NCBI GenBank assembly: GCA_037043455.1
Contig: JAWPHD010000243.1
Span: 218,501-282,500, forward strand
Source of the DNA: Cyrtodaria siliqua
Taxonomy: Eukaryota; Mollusca; Bivalvia; Adapedonta; Hiatellidae
DNA: 64,000 nt
Direction: 5' to 3'
Part shown: positions 31,725 to 44,317 of the stretch, in pieces
Layout: the number at the start of each line of letters is the position of its first letter
How positions within the stretch are numbered: position 1 is the first letter of the stretch
Notes under the pieces: model-generated
What the model saw: the letters and a program-made list of their open reading frames with translations, nothing else
Told to the model about the DNA's origin: nothing
The model's database searches: none
Made by a program: the position numbers and the translations under genes

Positions 31725-32640
31725 AAGCACATTACGTTTCATTTAAAGATATGATTAAGAGACAACCTTCCATTAAGAGATATGTTAAAAATACCACTTT
31801 ACATTAAGAGATATGTTAAAAATACCACTTTACATTAAGATACATGTTAAAAAGACCACTTTACATTAAGAGATATGTTAAAAAGACCACTTTACATTAA
31901 GATACATGTTTCAGAGACAACCTTCCATTAAGAGATATGTTAAAAAGACCACTTTACATTAAGATACATGTTTAAGAGACAACCTGACGTTTAGAAGTGA
32001 GGAAGTGTCGATTCTTACGGATGGCGGGAGGTGTACAATACTGGTTCTACCCAGGAAAGTGAGTAGACTGCCTCCACCACAAAAAATATCGACCGTCATA
32101 TATAACCTTACATGTTTTGAAAATGACGTAAAACACCATACAAGCAAACAAATCCATTTAGAGATATATATTTAAAATACCGCTCTACATTAATATACAT
32201 GTTTTAGAGACAACCTTTCATTTAGAAGTGAGGAAGTGACGATTCTTACAGCTGGTGTACAGTACTGGCCCTACTCAGAAAAAGTGGTACGAACAAACAA
32301 ATCGATTTAGAGATATGTTTAAGAGACAACCTTTCATTTAGAAGTGAGGAAGTGTCGATTCTAACAGATGGCGGGAGATTTACAGTACTGGTCCTAATCA
32401 GAAAAAGTGGGTGGTCTGCCTCCATCACAAAAAAATATTGACCGCCATATATAACCTTACATGTGTTGAAAATGACGTTAATATCCATACAAACAAACAA
32501 ATCCATTTAGAGATATGTTTAAGAGACCACCTTCCATTTAGAGATGATATGTATAAACATTACCAGTTACTTCCAATTAGAGATGCTAGTATGGTTAAGA
32601 GACCATAAGAAAGTTTTCTAATTAGAGATTTTAAGGCGAT
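31725..32640. repeat. Nested tandem repeat with AGAGATATGTT units
   Basis: Short units (TTTACATTAAGAGATATGTT, AAAAAGACCAC) of about 33-35 bp alternate with a longer unit of about 200 bp that includes AGAAGTGAGGAAGTGTCGAT and ATATATAACCTTACATG. The longer unit occurs at about 31980, 32220 and 32335. Minus-strand frames here are repeat artefacts. Confidence 0.75.
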
Positions 32641-35518
32641 CACGTTTCTTATAATAATTGTCTTTTTGCAATATATTTATCAGCTTTGACACTTTTAAAT
32701 AACAAATATATTTTAGTAAAACTATTTTAAATGGAGCATGATATCAATGGCACAGCCAATTTACTAATATCCTGGTGCATTCTATCACTGTGCCGTATCA
32801 CCTTGCACTATCGCAGTCCAGTAACACAGTCCAAAATGCATATAGCACAGTACGCAATTGCAAAAGTATACAAAGAAATCTAATGAACGTTATTAACTTA
32901 TTTGTATTGCCTGCATGTGTTCGTGTTTTTCTTATTCTATTAAAGGACAAACATTATCTCATGCTATTTTCGTGGTCATATATTGTAGTACGTTATTTAT
33001 GTACTAGACATTAAATTATACGAAGAACACATTAACTTCGAAAGTTGTGGTATATAGCCAAAATGACTGAAACATGTATACACGTATACTCCCCATCTAT
33101 CCATGTACACTTGTATCCTAGTATGCAGCATAATATGCAATGCTAAAATGTTACATGTTGATTTGATTTGTTACATATTACTTTAAACGTATATAGCTCA
33201 TGGTGTATTGGCGGAATTTTATAGATACTTCTCGAGTTAAGTTCGTGATTGGAGGGATTTCATTAACAAAGGTGAGTGCATTTGCAGCCTCTATTGTTCC
33301 AAAGAAGCATTTTGACAAAACACCACACGTATGGCTGCATGAACAGTTATATATGATATAGTATATATATATATATAAATATTGCATCCCAGTGAGGGTG
33401 ACGTGGATATTGTCAACCTGAGGAAAATAATGTCATCCGAGGTGAATACTTATTGTATTATACCGAACAAAAACTGGCCATTTTCAGGGTGTTCAAATCC
33501 GCTTCCGAAATTGTCTCGGACCAAGCGTCTTATGATTGACATAACCTCAAATGTATTTTAAAAAGCGTCCACCGATTTCCAATTGCGCAAAGCGTGTTGC
33601 ATACTGACGTCATATCGATTTTTTCAAATTCATCACTGATATTCGGCAGGTGCCCTCCTGTTTTTTCAGGACTTCATCCGCGGTGCAGTAATTCGGTGTG
33701 CACATGCACTACTGAAACATAACACGTTATAATTAAATTATTTCCTGTTATCTAGGCATTGCATATTTCATATTACTTCTAAATGAAGTCAAAGTCATGT
33801 ACCATAACAAATTCTTAACACGATTCTTCCATACGTACAAGGATTGTCTTTGTTGAATATCGTCTTCACTGGCGTGTCCTGCGTGATGGGACCGCCATGT
33901 TTGACCAGACTACTTTCCCCCCATAATTCCAAGCGCCAAACACGAGAGATGATACTAGTAGCGACCGAGGGCGAGAATGAGCGTGTTGTAATGGAAAATC
34001 CCCAATCTCCACGCAGAGTTATCGTTCCTTGCACTCACATATATCTCTGCTAACTACTAAATTAAAAGATTTTGGTAAAACCTGTTAAATTGGAATATGT
34101 TTGCCTGAAACTTATTTATTTCTTGTGTAAATATAATGTTCAGAATATCTGCAAATTAGATGTTGCAAGATTTGAAATAATGCATGAAAACAATTTAGTT
34201 TTAATCGGGACTATTTTACTACAAAAATAATACGTACTTAGGTCTCCTCAATCGAAACGCGTATGTAAACATTTCAAACCGAAGCTCGATAGTAGAAAAT
34301 TACTAAAAAAAACTAACCTATACAAATTAAAATTGAAATTATTTAATATAGGTCTATATTTTATCTTTGCAGATCACGCAAAAGGATTTATTATAACATC
34401 GTCATAACTTTTTTGAATAAGCACGTGACCTAACCGTTCGCCCTACTTCCTTTGACGTTGACAGAGTCAAATGAGGAATAAGTGTACTCTGGGTTGAGAT
34501 TGGAAAATCCCAAAACCTATCTTTATACTTCCCGTGACGTCACAATCGTGTGATAGTAAAAATTGTTTACCGGTGGACAGTAACAGGCCTGCCAAAACTT
34601 TTAAACACAAAATCCTGAGATTTTTAAAATTTAAGATTTAATGTGCGCGAAGAACATTGTTAAGTGAAAATTTGGAGCGCGCAACTTGATTTTCGCACTA
34701 CTTTTTTTAAAGCACAAATTGTCACTGAAGGAACTAATTATACCCTTAGGTGTTCAGTCAGTAATATATTCAGTCAGTGCATTATACAAACGACCCCTGT
34801 TGATTTGGCACTTGTAAATACTCCTCTGACTAGGGAGTGTAAAAGGACAATTCGGGAAAAAGCTGATAAACTGTGAAAATATAGCAGTTTAATCATGAAC
34901 ATTTTGTTTTGATGACAAAGCCGGAGACTTTACACTTAAATCCGGAGATCCGGAGAGTGACTGAAAAATCCGGAGAATTGGCAGGCCTGCAGTAAAACTT
35001 GCTTCACGCTAAGGGTTAGGGCAATTTACCCAGGAGTGTAAACGAGAGGTATAATAATATTAAATGTTTCCTTTATTACCAATGCCAATATCGTTTCCCG
35101 CAGTTGTATTGGGCATTTAAACTTGATTTGTGAAACAAAGTATACTATTCAACAAACAAAAGGGAATAAGAGAAGAGGAAGACAAAATACAAAACAAAAA
35201 ATCTAATGTATACGTTCTTTATTAACACGTGTATATGCAATGCACAAAAGCGATGCAAAGGTTTCATTCAAAATAAGTTTAATAACAATGCAGTCTACAT
35301 GCTGTTTTGATTTCTATAAACAGTAATAGTTACCTGAATTTACATATTCATGAATAATAACACTATAACAATCTATTCTACATGCTGTTTATAGCTACAG
35401 ACACCATATTTAAAAAAACTCATGCCTCTACTTAAAATGTCATTTTCACCAGCTCATGTTAAAGTCGTATAATATTATATAAGTGATCAAAGTTAACGTA
35501 GGACATCATTTTCTTTTA
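32641..35518. other. Intergenic, at most one doubtful exon
   Basis: The plus strand at about 33193-33271 has an AG acceptor, an open stretch ending FVIGGISLTK and a GTGAGT donor. No partner exon or homology is apparent, so it is not called as a gene. The rest is AT-rich with no clear repeat. Confidence 0.35.
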
Positions 35519-36715
35519 CACAGGTAGCACCAATATATCCAGGGTAAAGGGTTTATCTCTCCTGGCTGGGACTCGAGACGTTCTGATTTACATTCAGGCT
35601 CAGTCACTGAGCAATAGGAATTGGTAGTACCACTATATCCAGGGTAAAGGGTTTATCTCTCCGGGCTCACTGAGCAATAGGAATTGGTAGTACCACTATA
35701 TCCAGGGTAAAGGGTTTATCTCTCCTGGCTGGGACTCGGGCACAAACGTTCTGATTTACAGTCAGGCTCAGTCACTGAGCAATAGGAATTGGTAGTACCA
35801 CTATATCCAGGGTAAAGGGTTTATCTCTCCTGGCTGGGACTCGAGACGTTCTGATTTACACTCAGGTGCAGTCACTGAGCAATAGGAATTGGTAGTACCA
35901 CTATATCCAGGGTAAAGGGTTTATCTCTCCTGGCTGGGACTCGAGACGTTCTGATTTACACTCAGGCTCAGTCACTGGGCAATAGGAATTGGTAGTACCA
36001 CTATATCCAGGGTAAAGGGTTTATCTCTCCTGGCTGGGACTCGGGCACAAGCCGTTCTGATTTACACTCAGGCTCAGTCACTGAGCAATAGGAATTGGTA
36101 GTACCACTATATCCAGGGTAAAGGGTTTATCTCTCCTGGCTGGGACTCGGGCACAAGCCGTTCTGATTTACACTCAGGCTCAGTCACTGAGCAATAGGAA
36201 TTGGTAGTACCACTATATCCAGGGTAAAGGGTTTATTTCTCCTGGCTGGGACTCGAGACGTTCTGATTTACACTCAGGCTCAGTCACTGAGGAATAGGAA
36301 TTGGTATTACCACTATATTCAGGGTAAAGGGTTTATCTCTCCTGGCTGGGACTCGAGACGTTCTGATTTACACTCAGGCTCAGTCACTGAGCAATAGGAC
36401 TTGGTAGTACCACTATATCCAAAGTAAAGGGTTTATCTCTCCTGGCTGGGACTCGGGCACAAGCCGTTCTGATTTACACTCAGGCTCAGTCACGGAGCAA
36501 TAGGAATTGGTAGTACCACTATATCAAGGGTAAAGGGTTTATCTCTCCTGCTGGGACTCGGGCACAAGCCGTTCTGATTTACACTCAGGCTCAGTCACTG
36601 AGCAATAGGAATTGGTAGTACCACTATATCCAGGGTAAAGGGTTTATCTCTCCTGGCTGGGACTCGAGACGTTCTGATTTACACTCAGGCTCAGTCACTG
36701 AGCAATAGGAATTTC
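35519..36715 (+). repeat. 100-bp minisatellite in two length variants, about 12 copies
   Basis: The unit starts GGTAGTACCACTATATCCAG and ends CTGAGCAATAGGAATT. One variant has GACTCGAGACGTTCTG (100 bp); the other has GACTCGGGCACAAGCCGTTC (about 105 bp). The second copy is shortened to about 60 bp. Copies are highly similar. No coding frame runs through it. Confidence 0.95.
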
Positions 36716-37459
36716 TGTTTGTTCTCTTTTTTTGATGAAAATAAAACGCAAACAATGAAATTCTAAGTGTTCTATCATTTAACACCATGCATCCATATGT
36801 AATATAATAGGAATTTCTTGCTTTAACCCTTAGCCTCTAAGGGCGACTAAATATCCTTTGCTTCCATTGTAAACCCAGATCAGCCAGCGAGTAAGGCTGA
36901 TCAGTGTTTACAATGTCCGGCTGCTCATCAGTCATTTCTCCAAAACACCCATTTGTAACATAAATGGAATGGTCTAAATTTAAAGAAAGGACAGTCCATT
37001 ATACATTCACATCGGGCTAAGGGATAAATAGTGGCATAATAACAAAAGCTGTCGCTGAAAGAAAAGCTCGATCCACTATCAAATAATATATAAGTACAAA
37101 ATATTAGCAAACCATGAATAAATCTGAAACAAATATTTAAAATCTAAAAGCTTAAAAAGCATAGTTAAACAAATGGCTATCCCACAACAATTTGTTTTAA
37201 ATATTATTGAATATGTACAAAAGGATATACAAGTGAAAACGAAAGGATATTTCCAACTTCCACAGCACACAAAAGATGCAATCACACACATCAGCACCAA
37301 ACTTCAACTGGTTTAATTGAAGTGTATTAAAATTCTGAACATGTAGTTTTCTTCTTCATCATGATCAATCTAACATGGTTTATGAAAATACTCAATGCTG
37401 ATTGGCTATTTAGCAGTTTTTAAAAAAGCTACATAAACTTCTGACTCCACATCCTTCAA

Positions 37460-37870
37460 CCGTTAGAACGTCATTTTAAACGGTGTTCAACGTCGGAAAA
37501 CATTCAAAACAACGATTACGTTATTTTAAGGCACCATTATGTTCAAACAACAAATTGAGCTTGTTCGAAACACGACAAAGCTGTATATTTTCTTCGTTTG
37601 GTGCTGAGAGATGGACGTATAATGTAAGTTGTGAGAATGTGCATTATGTTCAATTTCGCGAAAATGTGTGTATATAATATATAAAAATCCATGTCAGATA
37701 AAATATTAAATATTTCCCGCGGGTTTATATTGTGCGAGATAAAAACCTGGTGGTTGGGACTTGAAATACATCGAAACTGCGAGTATACGGCCCTTGGTAT
37801 CGATGGTCTTCAAGTCCCGCCCACCAGGCTTTGATCTGAGACAATATAAACCTGCTGGAAATATTTTATT
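37460..37870 (+). mobile_element. MITE-like element ending in a foldback, copy 1
   Basis: It is homologous to 46380-46790 over about 400 bp. The right half is a hairpin: CCGCGGGTTTATATTGTG with its inverse at about 37842-37858, and GGGACTTGAAATACATCGA with the inverse of TCGATGGTCTTCAAGTCCC. Short frames inside are incidental. Confidence 0.75.
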
Positions 37871-38042
37871 TTTTAAGTCTAATCACTACATATGTAGCAT
37901 TTAGCCACTGCTTTAAAATATAATAATATTTAAATCTTTACCAAATATTAGTATATACGATTTGTTTGTTGTATTCAAACGTTATTAAAAAAATAGAAAA
38001 AAGGAAAATTAAAACTTTAGAACACACCTAAACAACACAAAA

Positions 38043-40360
38043 CAAGAGGCCCAAGAGGGCCTGTGGACGCTCTACTGGCTAACATGGCTCTTATAACATC
38101 AATGAAGTGAGTGACTGCCATTTACGTTTTTTTGAAAGTTTCGGGCAAAAAACAGCTTTTTAACTAAATCAAAGGCCATAACTAAAGAATCTGGTAAAGT
38201 TTGGTAAAGATCAGATGAAAAATGAAGGCAAAACCGTATCAACGAGGCAACATATAGCATGTTTAACTAAATCAAGAACACCTCTGTCCGACTGGTCGAA
38301 CATAGAGCTAAAAAAATGCAAAAAAATGCAAAAAAAAAAAAAAAAATGCAAAAAAAAAAAAGAGAAGATATTTAAAAAAAAAAAAAATCAAAAAAAAAAA
38401 AATTCAAAAAATAATTCAAAAAAAAATATCTCTATACATGTCTATGTAAAACATGTGACCCGAGGGTTACCATTTGAACAAACTTGGTAAAGGACCATAA
38501 ACTTACAGCAAATGCAAAATATTAAACCTCTGGCTCTTGCAGTTCCAGAGAAGAAGATTTTTTTCAGTTTTTCCCTATACAAGCATTTATGTAAAACTGT
38601 GACCCCCGGGGCGGGGCCAGATGTGACCCCAGGGTCCCCATTTGAACAAAATTGGTAAAGGACCATAAGCTTATAGCAACAGCAAAATATTAAACCTCTG
38701 GCTCTTGCAGTTTCAGAGAAGAAGATTTTTTAAGTTTTTCCCTATACATGTCTATGTAAAACATGTGACCCTTGGGGCGGGGCCAAATGTGACCCCAGGG
38801 TCACCATTTGAACAAACTTGGTAAAGGACCATAAGCTTTTAGCAAATGCAAAATATTAAACCTCTGGCTCTTGCAGTTCCAGAGAAGATTTTTTTTCTTC
38901 AGTTTTTCCCTCTACAAGCATTTATGTAAAACTGTGAATCCCCGGGGCAGGGCCAGATGTGACCCCAGGGTCCCCATTTGAACAAAATAGGTAAAGGACC
39001 ATAAGCTTATAGCAACACCAAAATATTAAACCTCTGGCTCTTGCAGTTTCAGAGAAGAAGATTTTTTAAGTTTTTCCCTATACATGTCTATGTAAAACAT
39101 GTGACCCTTGGGGCGGGACCAAATGTGACCCCAGGGTCACTATTGTCACTATTTGAACAAACTTGGTAAAGGACCATAAGCTTATAATAAATGTTAACAT
39201 ATCAAACCTCTGACTCTTGTAGTTGGCGAGAAGAAGATTTTTAAAAAAAAATCCTATATAAGTCTATGTAAAACTGTGACCCTCGGGGCGGGGACAAATT
39301 TGACCCCCGGGTCACCATTTGAACAAACTTAGTAGAGGACCATAAGCTGATGCTACATGTATTACATTAGAGCTCTGTGCCATGTGGTTCCAGAGAAGAA
39401 GATTTTTTTCAGTTTTTCCCTATACAAGCCTATGTAAAACTGTGACCCCCGGGGTGGGCCAAATGTGACCCCTGGGTCACCATTTGAACAAACTTGATAG
39501 AGGACCACAAGCTTATAGCAAATGCAAAATATTAAACCTCTGGCTCTTGCAGTTTCAGAGAAGAAGATTTTTTAAGTTTTTCCCTATACATGTCTATGTA
39601 AAACATGTGACCCTTGGGGCGGGGCCAAAAGTGACCCGAGGGTCACCATTTGAACAAACTTGGTAAAGGACCATAAGCTTATAGTAAATGCAAAATATCA
39701 AACCTCTGGCTCTTGTAGTTTCCGAGAAGAAGATTTTTTAAAAAAAAATCCTATATAAGTCTATGTAAAACTGTGACCCCCGGGGCGGGGACAAATTTGA
39801 CCCCAGGGTCACCATTTGAACAAACTTAGTAGAGGACCATAAGCTGATGCTACATGTAATACATGAGAGCTCTGTGCCTTGTGGTTTCAGAGAAGAAGAT
39901 TTTTTAAAGTTTTTTCCTATATGTCTATATGAAAAACATGCAAAAACTCAATATACAAATTTTGGACCCCCGGGGCACGGCCATTTTTAACCCCGGGGAC
40001 TTTATTTGAACAAACTTGATAGTCTAGGCGTTGGCGATCATTTTAAAAGAAAAACTGTTGAAATCTGTCCAGCGGTTCTGGAGAAGAAGATTTTTTAAGG
40101 TTTCGACCATATATGGTAATGGCAGCCATCTTGGATGTAGCATTGACCTAATTTTAACAAATCTAAAAAGCATTCAACTAAGGATCATCCACGTGAAGTT
40201 TGGTCAAAATTAGCCAAGCGGTTTCTGAGAAGAAGTCGTTTGAAGAAAAGTTAACGGACGACAGACGACAGACAGACGACAGACGACAGACAGACAGACG
40301 ACGGACGACGGACAACACAGCATCCCATAAGCTCTGCTGGCCCTTGGCCAGTAGAGCTAA
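38043..40360. mobile_element. 2.3-kb modular repeat with short inverted ends
   Basis: The start CGCTCTACTGGCT and the end GGCCAGTAGAGCT are inverse. Inside are about ten modules of 165-175 bp. Each has CTCTGGCTCTTGCAGTTTC, AGAGAAGAAGATTTTTT, CCTATACATGTCTATGTAAA, GTGACCC(C/T)(C/T)GGGGCGGGG and CACCATTTGAACAAACTTGG. It finishes with a GACAGACGACAGAC-type tract. A lysine-rich frame at 38215-38490 comes from poly-A runs. Repeats of this style are common in bivalve genomes. Confidence 0.8.
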
Positions 40361-41109
40361 AAATGACATAAAAGGAGAAATTATCAAGCAAATAAATTAT
40401 AGTATTCATTCTGAAATGATCCATCACCATAACCAAGAATTTGACATTTTAACACTGCTCCGTGATCCCGACCAGTGTAGATAGGAGCCCCGTTTGGTGA
40501 AGAACACTTCAGGTCATATTAATCAACATGCCTTATGCATTTATAAGTAGGACCACAGGTGATAAAGAAAGAAACACATATTTAAAAGTTGTATGCTAAC
40601 CTTATACAAGCGTTGAGCCTCGTTTTGTACCTTGACCTTAATCCTACACAATGGACATAGAATATATTTGCAGCATTGATAGCTATACCAAATATAAAAA
40701 AAAAAAAAGAGAAAAATGGTCCTATAGAAATCACTGTACCACAAACAAGGGGCAAATTAACTATAAAATAAAAAGGATAATACACAACACAAAGGATGGT
40801 CAATACAGGGTTATCGACTTGGAACGGTCAGTAGGTAATATGGCCCACTGGTTAGCATAAATCGATTTTAAGTGTACACAACCTCGCTATAATATCCTGT
40901 CTTCAGCGCTCAAATGACAATACAGTGTAAATAAACGTCAAATTGCTACGAGTGCAATAACTCACCAAAACCGGTATGTGCAGTCTTAAAACATGGATAA
41001 GTGTGTTGTGCTTTCTCAAACTGTAGCTCTAAATCAGACCACTCATAACAATTCTACATTACACATATAACACAAAATGCCCATAAATATCAAAGTCTTT
41101 GCTGCAAAC

Positions 41110-41382
41110 ATGATTGAATTGAATTAAATTGGGTTTTATAGACGCATCAACATCTAAGGTCATATGGCGACTTTCCAGCCTCCATTGGTGGAGGAAGTCC
41201 CAGGTGCCCCTCCGGGCAATTTTCGTGCACGGGCGGGCACCTGGGTAGAACCACCGACGTTCCGCAAGCCAGCTGGATAGCTTCCTCACATAAAGATTCC
41301 TAGGCCCCTGAGGGATCGAACTTACAGCGGTGAGGGGCGAGTGATTTCAAGTCAGAGGCGTTAACCACTCGGCCACGAGTAC
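41110..41382 (-). mobile_element. tRNA-derived SINE
   Basis: The minus strand starts GTACTCGTGGCCGAGTGGTT, with an A box TGGCCGAGTGG and a B box AGTTCGATCCC at usual spacing. It resembles a Ser/Leu tRNA. A body follows with CCAGCTGGCTTGCGGAAC and CCTCCACCAATGGAGGCTGG, and it ends TATAAAACCCAATTTAATTC. It is not a functional tRNA gene because the tRNA fold is not preserved. Fragments lie at 25999-26145 and 30800-30895. Confidence 0.85.
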
Positions 41383-41395
41383 ATATTTATATTAA

Positions 41396-42056
41396 ACCCC
41401 CGTCACATTCTGACGTAGTAGCATCAAGTTCCCTCAGCGTGCTGAAAAAATTGCTTGGACTCAGTAAGAAATCCAACAACGTACAAGGAACCCAGCAGAA
41501 TCCTTTAAGGACCTAGCAGGGTCTCCAAGGTCTTGGAAACTCTACGCGCACTTTGGACATGTTCAAAATGAGCGTAGCTGCTCCACGTTCTGAGCACCAC
41601 GCAGGAAGGACTTCGTAAAGACGTAGTAACGACGGCATTGACCCGTTATAGACGTAATCAACACCTCGCAATGACTCCATTGCCGTGCTACAAGCGTAGC
41701 GCGGACTGGAAAATTGAATGGAGTTCTCACTGAGTTGTCACTGAGTGGCGCAGTATTTATACAAACCTGGGGGAATCCCCTTTGACGCAGCGACAACGTA
41801 GCAAGAGCTTAGATCGATCTGATTGGACGTAGCAGGGACCGTGACAGGCAACCTAGTGGGCGCTTGGTCCGGTACGTAAAAGGAAATCAGTGGGAACGTG
41901 TGCAACGCAGCGAGGACATCGCAGGGACCTGTCTAGGACGTAGCATGAAATTGATAAATGCACATTTTTCAGAAAATATCAAGTTCCCGCTGCGTTCATC
42001 TCTATTTTTGACGCAGTGGGATCTTCATACTGTCACGTCCGAGTGTGACGGGGGCC
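41396..42056. mobile_element. DNA element with CCCCCGTCACA ends and TTAA-type flank
   Basis: The left end ACCCCCGTCACATTCTGACG and the right end (inverse, GGCCCCCGTCACACTCGGAC) match. The flanks are TTAA at 41392-41395 and TTAG at 42057-42060, possibly a decayed TTAA duplication as left by piggyBac-like transposases. The interior is rich in GACGTAG/CGCAG-like words. Frames inside have no known domain. Confidence 0.65.
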
Positions 42057-42470
42057 TTAGGGACCTGCAAAATGTAAAAACAAATCTAACTGTATATCTG
42101 GGACTCGTTTTATTAAACATCTACTTTTACGATAAGTTTGACCGTAAGCTAATTGATTTCCTGCTACATATTCAAAGTAATCAATGACCAGTGGACGTAT
42201 TCATAAAGAAACTTAAGTGGAAACTATATTAAAGATACGTATTTTGCTGTAGGTTTTATTTATCCATAACCTTATTTGCAATATAAAGAAAACGTCCTAA
42301 ATCGATATAAAAAGGTGTTCAAACAATTAATAAATTTTACTTAAGTTAAGATATTGCTAAGAAGCTTCATGAATACGGATCCTGTCAAATAATTACCGAA
42401 AGCATTTATGTATCAGAAAATCAAATGAAATTCCATCTATTTGTTTTCTGTGTAAAAGAAAAATTTCGAA

Positions 42471-43345
42471 AACAATTTAATAGTTTATCGTACGATCCAA
42501 TTAATTGAAACAAGCCCAATAATATTATCACAGCAGTTTTATAATTATCACAGACATATTTTGGATTACTAGGCAATACATACTGTGATGTCGTTTGCAT
42601 TTATTATGACTTTTGCCTTCTTGTTTGACTGTTTGTTTCTGTGTTTTGTGGTTGACTGTTTTCTTTGATTGCTATATTCCCCGTCCTATCTTTTTATATT
42701 TCTTTGTACCCGAAAACACCGATCATTATCTCTTTGTGAAAACTAACGTGTATGTGAAAAGTTTTTGGGGTATTAATTGTATCGGAATAGGTCCGACAGT
42801 GCTGACGACCAAAGAAAATACTATTTACAAAACCAGTATTTCAAAAACACTAGACGGGAGATAATCCGGAATTAAAATCTTTCTTTTTCAAAAGCATTAT
42901 CTCGCTGTCTTTTTTTTTCCAAATAATATAATCCACTTCGAAAGATATTTATGCTTAATATATTACGGTCAATATTAAACGTGACGAGCCATATTCTTAT
43001 GGAAACATTTACTACCCGTTCAAATATATTCAAATAGCTAAGGTACTGGGTTTGTATTGTAATACAACGATATATGGCATCGTTGATTGTTGCATAGAAA
43101 CATAAACAAAAAACATAATAAAATGGACGCTTAGAAATAGTCATTAAAATAAAACAACCTGTGTTATATGCACATTTCTAAGTTTACCCTAATAAAGAGA
43201 TGATATAAACTATATGGATAATACATCTACAACAACTGAAATATGATATTTGGCAAACAATCTTAGTACGTTCGACTGAAGTTTTAACAATAAAACTCCA
43301 ACTTAATTTGATTGAGACATTTCCAACTGAATGGTTATATAAATA
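42471..43345 (+). repeat. Segmental duplication, copy 1 (with insertion)
   Basis: It matches 44318-45060 from AATTTAATAGTTTATCGTAC to TTTCCAACTGAATGGTT at roughly 95% by eye. It is interrupted at 42585-42702 by a fragment of the long-TIR family that copy 2 lacks. Frames in this stretch are not conserved between copies. Confidence 0.85.
42585..42702 (+). mobile_element. Long-TIR family end fragment inside the duplication
   Basis: TGATGTCGTTTGCATTTATT and GTGTTTTGTGGTTGACTGTT match 14627-14745. The matching site in the second copy (about 44420) has no insert. Confidence 0.85.
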
Positions 43346-43354
43346 AATACTGAA

Positions 43355-43520
43355 AAGAAACATAAAAAGATCGGACAGGGAAAGTAGCATTCAAGGAGGA
43401 CAGTCAACCACAAAACACAGAAACAAACACGCAAACAGACAAATAAGAAGGCAAAAGTAATAATAAATGCAAACGACATCACAAACACAAAAGGGGTGAC
43501 AATAGGGCTACCGCGTTGAT
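43355..43520 (-). mobile_element. Long-TIR family end fragment
   Basis: It contains AAAAGATCGGACAGGGAAAG, CGCAAACAGACAAATAAGAA and GACAATAGGGCTACCGC. It starts right at the end of the duplicated segment, so it may mark the breakpoint. Confidence 0.85.
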
Positions 43521-43728
43521 TCCTTGGAAGCAATACACACAAACAAGAGATTATAAGAATCTTTCATGGGTATCTGGTGAAGATAGAGGTATAAGTGTTT
43601 TTGTCGGAAACGAGGCTCATGTTGTGAGTTGACACCGCCAGCTACTACCGTTTTCCATGTTTTCCTGCATACCAGATGTCAGTGCGTGCGTGACTTTTAT
43701 CGTATCCATAAAGATTATAAGAATCTTT

Positions 43729-43866
43729 CATGGGTATCCGGTGAAGATAGGGAATTCCAACCCTCGGTATAAGTGTTTTTATCGGGACCGAGGCATAGCC
43801 GAGGTTCCGATTAAAACACTTATACCGAGGGTTGGAATTCCCTATTTGAACCGAATACCCATGATA
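43729..43866. repeat. Foldback with GGGAATTCCAACCCTCGG arms, copy 1
   Basis: The arm TAGGGAATTCCAACCCTCGG, then TATAAGTGTTTTTATCGG, is inverse to the sequence ending at 43846. A half copy lies at 43560-43620. Confidence 0.85.
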
Positions 43867-44099
43867 GATTAATTTTCTTGCATATCAGAGACAAGTTGTG
43901 CGTTGATGCCGCCAGCTACGAACGTTTTGCATGTTTTTCTGCATACCGGATGTTGCGCGCGTGACTTTTATCTCGACCCTAGGGTGAGATTGAAATATCT
44001 AGCCCCGGTAAAATTACGGATTTCCTTATCCGCTTTGCAAGAAAGCCGAGTCTGCTACTTTTTTTCTTGCATACCGGATAAGGCTATCCACGTTTGACA

Positions 44100-44317
44100 T
44101 AAGGTATGAAAGACCTTAATCCTACACAATAGACATAGAACATATTTGCAGCATTGGTAGTATACCTACCAAATATAAAAAAAAATGAGAAAAATATTTC
44201 CTATAGAAATCAATGTACCACAAACGAAGGGCAAATCAACTATTAAATGAAAAGGATAATACACAACACAAAGAATGGTAAATACAGTTACTGACTTGGA
44301 ACGATCAGTAGGCAATT
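44100..44317 (-). mobile_element. Diverged long-TIR fragment next to duplication copy 2
   Basis: Minus-orientation words (GACTTGGAACGATCAGTAGG, AAATACAGTTACTG) resemble 40690-40880, another diverged fragment of the family. Confidence 0.55.

Noticed and set aside
33795..34053. Paired frames on both strands near a GC-richer patch
   Set aside because: No splice sites, no domain, and both strands are open only because the patch is GC-richer.
38215..38490. Lysine-rich frame of 91 codons
   Set aside because: It is produced by poly-A runs inside the modular repeat.
41290..41382. tRNA gene on the minus strand
   Set aside because: The A and B boxes are good, but the acceptor and anticodon stems do not pair and a SINE body follows; it is the head of a SINE.
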